A program made the position numbers and the translations under genes. Below, in pieces: positions 60,601 through 64,000 of a stretch of DNA of 64,000 nucleotides. Source of the DNA: Streptomyces avidinii. GTDB lineage: Bacteria > Actinomycetota > Actinomycetes > Streptomycetales > Streptomycetaceae. Location: assembly GCF_014650695.1 (NCBI RefSeq), contig NZ_BMVL01000004.1, positions 234,852 through 298,851 on the forward strand, read 5' to 3'. The stretch's first letter is position 1. The number at the start of each line of letters is the position of its first letter. Below the pieces are notes generated by a model. It saw nothing but the letters and a program-made list of their open reading frames with translations, was not told the origin of the DNA and searched no databases.

Positions 60601-61017
60601 GGCGAACCGGTCGTCGGGTACCCGCCCGATGGCGTCCCCGCCCCGTTCGAGCAGCTCCCAGAAGGCCTCCGGGCCGTCCGCTCCGGGGAACCTGCACCCC
60701 ATGCCGATGATCGCGACCGGTTCGTCCGGGGTCGTTCCCGTGGCCGCGCGCTGGGGCGCGGCGGTCGCGCCCCGCTCGGGCCGCCCGTCCCGCAGGTGCT
60801 CCAGGATCTCCCGGAGCGTCGGGTACTCGTACGCGATCGTCGGTGAGACCTTGCGGTCCAGGAGCGCGCCGAGCTCTCCCGCGAGCGCGACCGCGTCGAT
60901 CGAGGACAGGCCGTAGGCGGCCAGTGGTTCGTGGACCGAGATGTCCTCGCCCGAACCGAGACGGGCCAGCTCGGCGATGCGCCGGCGCAGCCAGGTTTCC
61001 AGCTCCGTGTCCAACAT
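54652..61017 (-). CDS. Type I polyketide synthase, ACP-KS-AT-DH-KR-ACP-ER
   Basis: The protein has 2121 residues. Domains: loading ACP (1-80; serine in GLSSI, Ser39); KS (about 98-520; Cys263 in DTACSSS, His398 in EAHGTGT, His438 in TNVGHLE); AT (about 615-900; Ser710 in GHSMGEV; VASH at 810-813, closer to the methylmalonyl-type YASH than the malonyl HAFH); DH (about 970-1235; His986 and Asp1150, although Glu990 replaces the usual Gly of HxxxG); KR (about 1420-1650; TGGQGGLG, LDD, Tyr1565, so B-type); ACP (about 1685-1755; Ser1716 in GIDSL); ER (about 1800-2121). ER after the ACP is an unusual order. There is no thioesterase. The upstream FAAL gene should supply its starter. Confidence 0.93.
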   Translation of the reverse strand: MLDTELETWLRRRIAELARLGSGEDISVHEPLAAYGLSSIDAVALAGELGALLDRKVSPTIAYEYPTLREILEHLRDGRPERGATAAPQRAATGTTPDEPVAIIGMGCRFPGADGPEAFWELLERGGDAIGRVPDDRFARWGGGNGGTDRAALGGFLTGIGGLDLDFFGINEHEAAKLDPQQRLMLEVAWEAVEDAGLDPYGLAGSPTGVFIGISSSDYRDALANSPSADAYSLLGGASSVAANRLSYLLDLRGPSLAVDTACSSSLVAVHLACDAIRRGECDVAIVGGVNVILSPAITEAFDKSGVMAPDGRCKTFSAQADGYVRSEGAGVVVLKPLSQALRDGDRVSAVIRGSAVTSDGRTNGLLAPSRRSQEEVVRQALGRAGARPREVGYVEAHGTGTAIGDQIEAAALGGVLNRGRAADRPCAIGSVKTNVGHLEAAAGIAGVIKLALCFEHGALPPSLHCDEPNPDIDFDGLGLRVQSSLRRWESPDEVGVAGVSSFGFGGTNAHAVLGPAPAATGACEDRPARRPVQLLALSAATEPALHAQAADHAAWAEGLDEDEVGRGSAAATQVRGRGGPRGREVRAAFAFADRGELLARLREPFTGARHVPDEAGVVFVFPGQGAQWLGMGRALIESEPAFDLAVSRCEQAFAPHVDWSLREVLTSQDAAPLLERIDVVQPAVFAMQVGLAALFRSWGVRPAGVIGHSMGEVAAAHVSGALRLEDAARIICRRSALMMRHRGQGAMALVSLPVSDVRKALEPYGERLSLAAHNGPSTTIVSGETAAVDEFVAAMDAEGVFGRRVKVDVASHCALLEDLREDLVAELAGLSPRPATVAFHSSLTGERFDTTGLDAAYWWRNLREPVLFADAVRGAGAAGHRVFLEMSPHPLLSVSVTECLEDEDRDVAAVPAMRRADDRAPYESVAALFEAGCEIDWVAFHAGRPRAGRRLPPYPWQRQEHWVEPAGPRAEGVLVTGSLPVIRDHRVQERAIAPAAWMLDAALRELNPEQVGGYGLSDVLVTNSLAVAGEESRQVRVSRRLRAGDEPFLSVESRAAHEHGAAWEEHVSAGWSATGPAPAPADPAAILLRCPRRVETDALYEHLAASGLSYGDTMRMVTEMWLGDKELLTRLAPPSPRTLGRPLPADVADGAMQSIAGLSVDAGASGTFVGFGYRRVDVFAPWSGPTLAHVRLRSELDADADTFDCDVTILDPEGQVLVEFTGVSLKRMGNRHSLRFLAVDARPQPRPAEAAGRPGEVVLLTGDAERCVPLVEELRRGGATVSVAALPCGEEDGPRFLEGLPAAARLLVVEPEREAFLALLRSATKSTSTARRELALVTGDVALPPLLRALEQETVSWSGRAIRVEADALTTRELARDIAAELAVRPDAFCVRYRHGERTLPSLTPVEASAAPAELRPGGVYWITGGQGGLGSTLAVTLAREAGARVVLTGRRAEVDPQLEEAVDAAGGRLLYLQADVTDEAAVRRALDETLRRFGALHGVIHTAGILDDALIGSTSAERMHAITAPKERGARILIDAVAAEDLDFIVLFSSMASLFVTAGQGAYAAGNATLDALTGTVRSRRTPVRTINWGPWAELGMVADPRYQARLLESGLHPMSPEAGAEAFLKALAGTHLQLAVLDVRDEVADGLVARFNRGAGAAGEAGAARPRAAGAARAEDGAGSAAEFVRAELARALRRPPAEIDTSVRFDRLGIDSLLAVSLTRRIGAHFGLELPATFMFNHRTVDAVGLHLEGLLAAESPEPDVRPDAPDAPAATGGTPVESAREITLDEAERHSTVRGYTVVAGPSGLDMRLQDVPVRRPAPSEVVIDVHAVGVNFIDVLASTGFHPFLSTPPFVPGHEVAGVVHAVGDAVEHVRPGDEVLALTLQGGYAARVTTEAYTVAPLPAGVSFTDSVAMLISGLTAIACLERGARVDPGDRVLIQAAAGATGTACVQLALHHGATVFGTASTEAKLEHLRALGVQYPINYAEADFADAVRELSPDQGLDLIVDSLSGDAVGRGLALLRSGGRFVEIGAAGVLDLAVNGRDLFMSSRSFCTVNVGALARDPARLRPLMDRLVELIDAGVFRPAVGGVFPFEEAPRAITQLRNRANIGKFVITVS

Positions 61018-61048
61018 GTGCTCCCCCTGTGTTCTGCTGTGGTTCGAG

Positions 61049-62821
61049 TCAGCGCTGCGCGTTCCACGGAGACCGGCCGGTCAGGTACTCCTTCCGGGTC
61101 TCCCCGCGCTGCAGCTTCCCGCTCGACGTCTTGGGAAGGGTTCCGGCGGGAAGGAGGACCACGTCGCGTGCGGTCAGCCGGTGTTCCTGGGCCACGGCGT
61201 GCCGTACCGCGTTCGCCACGGCCTCCGACTCCGAGCGGTCCTCGCCGGCGGCGGCCCCCGGCCGGAGTTCGGCCGCGACCACCACGCTCTCCTCCCCGTC
61301 CGTGGTCACGCCGAAGGCGGCCACGCAGCCGGGCCGGATCGCGGAGTGCGCGCTCTCGGCGGTCCGCTCGATGTCGTGGGGGTAGTGGTTGCGTCCGCCG
61401 ACGATGATGACGTCCTTGATGCGGCCGCAGACGAACAGGCCGTCCTCGGTCCGGAAGCCGAGGTCCCCCGTGCGCATGTACGGGCCCTGTCCGCCGTCGC
61501 TCGGCGTGGCCTCGAACGCCTCCCGGCTGAGGTCGGGCCGCTGCCAGTAGCCCACGGCGACGCTCTCGCCCGCGACCCAGATCTCGCCGACCTCGCCCGG
61601 GGCGCACCGGGTGTGCCGCTTGGGGTCGACGATGGCGACGTCCAGCGTCCGGCTGATGCCGCAGCTGACGAGGACGCGCGCGTTCGGACTGTCCTGCGGC
61701 ACGATCCGGGCGACGCCCTCCTCGAGCTCGCTCTCGTCGAAGGACCGGAAGATCCACGGCTGTTCGATCGGCGCCCCGCTCACCAGCAGCGTGCTCTCGG
61801 CGAGACCATAGACCGGAATAATGGTTTCCGGACGGAACCCGCAGGAGGCGAAGGCCGCGGAGAAGCGCTTCATCGATTCCGCGCGAACGGGTTCGGCGCC
61901 ATTGGTGGCGACGGCCCAGGACGACAGATCCAGCGTCGCGCGGTCCTCTTCGGACACTTTTCGGGTGCACAGGTCGAACGCGAAGTTGGGCGCGGCCGAC
62001 AGGGTTCCGCGGTACTTCGAGATTGCGCGCAGCCACCGCACCGGGTTCTGCAGGAATGCCACGGTGGGCATCGAAACGGAATGGATCCCCAGCATCGCCG
62101 GCGCGACGATCATCGAGATGAGCCCCATGTCGTGATAGGGCGGCAGCCACCCCACGACGACGGTCGAATGGTCGAGTCCGAGCGATGTGCGGATGAGGTC
62201 GGTGTTGTGGGCGAGGTTCCGGTGGGTGACCATCACGCCCTTCGGCTGACCGGTCGAGCCGGAGGTGTACTGGAGGAACGCGAGGGAATCCGGATCGGGG
62301 GCCGGGGCGGACCAGCCCGCTCCGCCGGCGTCCGGAATCTCGTCGACCGCCAGCCAGGCGGTTTCCTGGAGTTCCGGAATCGAGCGCGCCGTGGTCTCGA
62401 TGGCCGCCTGTATCGCGGAGGTGGTCAAAATGGCCGCGGGCTGGGCGTCCTCGGCGATGCCGGCCAGCCGGAGCAGCCCTCGCGCACGCTGCGCGGGGTG
62501 CGGCAGGTAGGCGGGGACGGCGACGACGCCGGCGTACAGGCAGCCGAAGTACGCGACGACGAAGTCCTGGCCGGGCATGAACAGCAGCAGGGCCCGGGAA
62601 CCGGGCTCCACCTGCGCACGGAGGCTTGCGGCCACGGCCCGCGCCCGGGTGTCGAGCATCGAGAAGGTGAGTGAGGGTTCGGCCTCGTCGCCGTCGGGCA
62701 GGAAGGTGAACAGATCGTGATCCGGGATGCGCGCAGCGTGTGCGTGCAGTGCGTCGACCACCGTTTCGAAGCGGACCTCGTCCAGGGCGGTGGGGGACAG
62801 CGCGAATGACTCGTCAAGCAT
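61049..62821 (-). CDS. Fatty acyl-AMP ligase (FAAL)
   Basis: This 590-residue adenylating enzyme has the P-loop QYTSGSTGQPKGVM, then VGWLPPYHDMGL, a long FAAL-type insertion (VAFLQNPVRWLRAISKYRGT), VYGLAESTL and GGRNHYPHDIERTAE, with a late lysine region LPKTSSGKLQRGETR. FAALs make acyl-AMP and pass the acyl group to an ACP instead of to CoA. The N-terminal ACP of the next gene's product, 31 bp downstream, is the obvious acceptor. I chose the ATG at 62821 because GAGG lies six bases upstream; an ATG at 62833 has no ribosome site. Confidence 0.92.
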   Translation of the reverse strand: MLDESFALSPTALDEVRFETVVDALHAHAARIPDHDLFTFLPDGDEAEPSLTFSMLDTRARAVAASLRAQVEPGSRALLLFMPGQDFVVAYFGCLYAGVVAVPAYLPHPAQRARGLLRLAGIAEDAQPAAILTTSAIQAAIETTARSIPELQETAWLAVDEIPDAGGAGWSAPAPDPDSLAFLQYTSGSTGQPKGVMVTHRNLAHNTDLIRTSLGLDHSTVVVGWLPPYHDMGLISMIVAPAMLGIHSVSMPTVAFLQNPVRWLRAISKYRGTLSAAPNFAFDLCTRKVSEEDRATLDLSSWAVATNGAEPVRAESMKRFSAAFASCGFRPETIIPVYGLAESTLLVSGAPIEQPWIFRSFDESELEEGVARIVPQDSPNARVLVSCGISRTLDVAIVDPKRHTRCAPGEVGEIWVAGESVAVGYWQRPDLSREAFEATPSDGGQGPYMRTGDLGFRTEDGLFVCGRIKDVIIVGGRNHYPHDIERTAESAHSAIRPGCVAAFGVTTDGEESVVVAAELRPGAAAGEDRSESEAVANAVRHAVAQEHRLTARDVVLLPAGTLPKTSSGKLQRGETRKEYLTGRSPWNAQR

Positions 62822-63202
62822 TCTCAGCCTCATTCAGTGCCGATCGGATGCTCGCACCGGGTGCGGGCCGGCAGGCAAATGGCGAAAGCGGCGCGCGGCT
62901 CCACGAGCGCGCTCCGCGCGAGATGCCCGTTCCCGGGGATACCGGAGCACGGGATGCCGGAGCTCCAGGGCTCACGGCGACAGCGGTCTGTACGGAGCCG
63001 CGGATCTGCGGACAGGGTGGTGCGCTGCTCTCCGGGGCGAATGACCCGAGGTCACGCAACCGGCGTCAATCGCATCCTGATCCGCAAACATCAACCTTGT
63101 CTTCCGGTGAGTTTCGATCCGCAGCACAGCGCGGACGCGGAGAAGGATTGATTCATTCCGCATGCGTCCGGTCGTTCTGCGAGCGCGTTCCATGTTCGTG
63201 CG

Positions 63203-63242
63203 GCCCCGAGAGGGGCGCCGGCTATCGCGCCGGGGCGATAGC
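63203..63242. repeat. Two adjacent hairpins in the FAAL leader
   Basis: GCCCC-GAGA-GGGGC (63203-63216) is followed four bases later by GCTATCGC (63221-63228) and GCGATAGC (63235-63242) with a 6-nt loop. Both are perfect. They lie 84-123 bp downstream of the proposed minus-strand promoter and could be an attenuator, an RNA-structured leader or a regulator site. Confidence 0.55.
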
Positions 63243-63325
63243 GCCTGCAACTTGGTGGGCTTGGCGGAGGTACAGACGGAAACAGCCAAAGGCTGGAAGA
63301 GGGGTTCTGGGCAGTACTGGTCCAA

Positions 63326-63355
63326 ACCTTAGGGCGGGCCCCTGGATTCGGTCAA
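63326..63355 (-). promoter_or_regulatory. Sigma-70-like promoter pointing to the FAAL-PKS operon
   Basis: On the minus strand, TTGACC (63355-63350) and TAAGGT (63331-63326) are separated by 18 bp, close to the HrdB-type consensus. Transcription would begin near 63319 and reach the FAAL start after about 500 nt of leader. Confidence 0.55.
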
Positions 63356-63515
63356 CTCGCGCTTAATGGCCGGAAGTTGACTGCGAATGCAAGAAGACGA
63401 GGGAATTTTCGGCCAACCTCCGGCCGGTGCGGACGGCGCTCGGGAGGGGGTGCCGCGGCTCCGAGCGGGGCGGACGACAAGGGGGCCCGGTGACCGTAGT
63501 TGATGCTTGCTGAGC

Positions 63516-63548
63516 GAAACTGATCGTTTCCCTGGCGGGTATCCCGCC
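63516..63548. repeat. Two inverted repeats upstream of the last gene
   Basis: GAAAC-TGATC-GTTTC (63516-63530) and GGCGGG-TAT-CCCGCC (63534-63548) are perfect small palindromes four bases apart, 70-100 bp before the GTG at 63618. They are suited to regulator binding. Confidence 0.5.
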
Positions 63549-63617
63549 ATTCGGGCAAGCCATTCGCTCGCTCCCGAGAAGCCCGGGAGCGCCCCGACGA
63601 AGATGGGAGAACCGGCC

Positions 63618-64000
63618 GTGACCGGTATCGAGTTCCTCGCCTCGTTCCTCAGGACCGGACGACTGCACGGGATCGGCATCGGCTCCACCCTCGGCGAGGT
63701 GGACCGGGCCGTCCGCCACCGCTTCGTCGACGTGGTCGACGAGGACGGCCGGTCGCTGCGCCGCGACTACGGATTCGTCGAGTTCTACTTCAACGCCGGG
63801 AACGAGTGGGTGATGTCCGGCGGCTCCATCGAACTGCACCGGCTCGCGTCCGGCCGGTACAGGGCGAAGGAATGGGCCCGGACCATGGAGATCGCGTTCC
63901 CCCGCCATGTCGCCTGGCGGGACCTGCGCGACGAACTCGCGCGCATCCCCGGAGCCCCGGAGCTCACGGTCGGTGACCAGGGCGGTTTCCTCGAGTACCG
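63618..64000 (+). CDS. Unrecognised protein, N-terminal part (cut by right edge)
   Basis: At least 127 codons are open to the right edge. The product begins TGIEFLASFLRTGRLHGIGI and continues GSTLGEVDRAV, DYGFVEFYFN, SGGSIELHRLASG. It is a small mixed alpha/beta protein with no signal peptide. The style resembles short actinobacterial proteins of unknown function that are sometimes immunity-like, but I assign no family. The GTG at 63618 has GGGAGA eight bases upstream; an ATG five codons earlier (63603) is in frame. Confidence 0.65.
   Translation, partial: MTGIEFLASFLRTGRLHGIGIGSTLGEVDRAVRHRFVDVVDEDGRSLRRDYGFVEFYFNAGNEWVMSGGSIELHRLASGRYRAKEWARTMEIAFPRHVAWRDLRDELARIPGAPELTVGDQGGFLEY

Larger units (their letters stand above)
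62822..63617. other. About 800-bp leader/intergenic region before the FAAL operon
   Basis: No convincing gene on either strand. Parts (about 63290-63420) are less GC-rich than the neighbours. It contains a good minus-strand promoter about 500 bp before the FAAL start, two adjacent hairpins inside the resulting leader, and inverted repeats close to the gene at 63618, all listed separately. Confidence 0.6.

Noticed and set aside
54598..60846. A 2082-codon open frame on + opposite the PKS
   Set aside because: It is antisense to a clear multi-domain PKS. Long antisense frames are normal in very GC-rich DNA, and the translation is low-complexity Arg/Gly/Pro without domains.
62972..63325. A 117-codon frame on - within the FAAL leader
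   Set aside because: No ribosome site, no recognisable domain, codon positions not typical of the window's genes.
1..64000. CRISPR, tRNA/rRNA genes, integrase or insertion sequence
   Set aside because: No regularly spaced repeats with unique spacers, no RNA gene signature and no transposase or recombinase protein was seen, so island borders cannot be set from this window.

Overview
The window is very GC-rich actinobacterial DNA, most likely from a Streptomyces chromosome. Third codon positions are almost all G or C, GTG starts and ATGA/GTGA stop-start overlaps are common, some genes look leaderless, and the few TTA codons sit mainly in accessory genes. I see no rRNA, tRNA, CRISPR array, integrase or insertion sequence.

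Layout. (1) 1-6435: aerobic cobalamin genes, cobG (cut by the left edge), cobH and a cobI-cobJ fusion on +, facing cobK, cobM and cobL on -. A strong hairpin and a GNAT gene missing its core lie between them. (2) 6639-9472: short-chain dehydrogenase, TetR regulator and membrane-anchored trypsin-like protease. (3) 9978-18039: a four-gene operon encoding an alpha/beta hydrolase, a caspase fused to a VMAP-C-like domain, a MoxR-type AAA+ ATPase, and a 1188-residue protein with a SAV_2336-type N-terminus, a vWA-like domain, a protease-dead trypsin-like domain and pentapeptide repeats. This resembles a VMAP-type NTP-dependent conflict system. A voltage-gated ion channel converges on it. (4) 19304-28793 and 35441-50025: two halves of an extracellular or capsular polysaccharide locus with nucleotide-sugar enzymes, five glycosyltransferases (four GT2-like and one WecG-like), three Wzz-like proteins (one fused to a Wzy-like polymerase), a Wzx flippase and secreted beta-rich proteins. 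(5) 28916-35370: embedded between these halves, a second conflict-type operon encoding MoxR, a bpX5-like protein, a 57-residue ORF, a vWA-like protein and a bpX6-like/transmembrane/beta-propeller protein. (6) 50153-52574: MFS transporter and membrane-anchored TolB-like protein, ending in a 14-bp-stem terminator. (7) 52627-62821: a minus-strand lipid/polyketide cluster with fatty acyl-AMP ligase (FAAL), one large type I PKS, acyl-CoA dehydrogenase and alpha/beta hydrolase. (8) 62822-64000: a long leader/intergenic region and the start of an unrecognised gene.

How the parts work together. The polysaccharide locus contains a homologue for each of the five steps of a Wbp-type route to UDP-2,3-diacetamido-mannuronic acid (WbpA, B, E, D, I) and a second dehydratase/aminotransferase/acyltransferase trio of Leg/Pgl type. 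TTA codons in five genes suggest control by bldA. In the PKS cluster, FAAL should activate a fatty acid and load it onto the N-terminal ACP of the PKS for extension and reduction. The PKS has no thioesterase, so the downstream hydrolase is a candidate for release.

The most interesting content is the two MoxR-based, conflict-type operons about 11 kb apart, one of them inside a surface-glycan locus.
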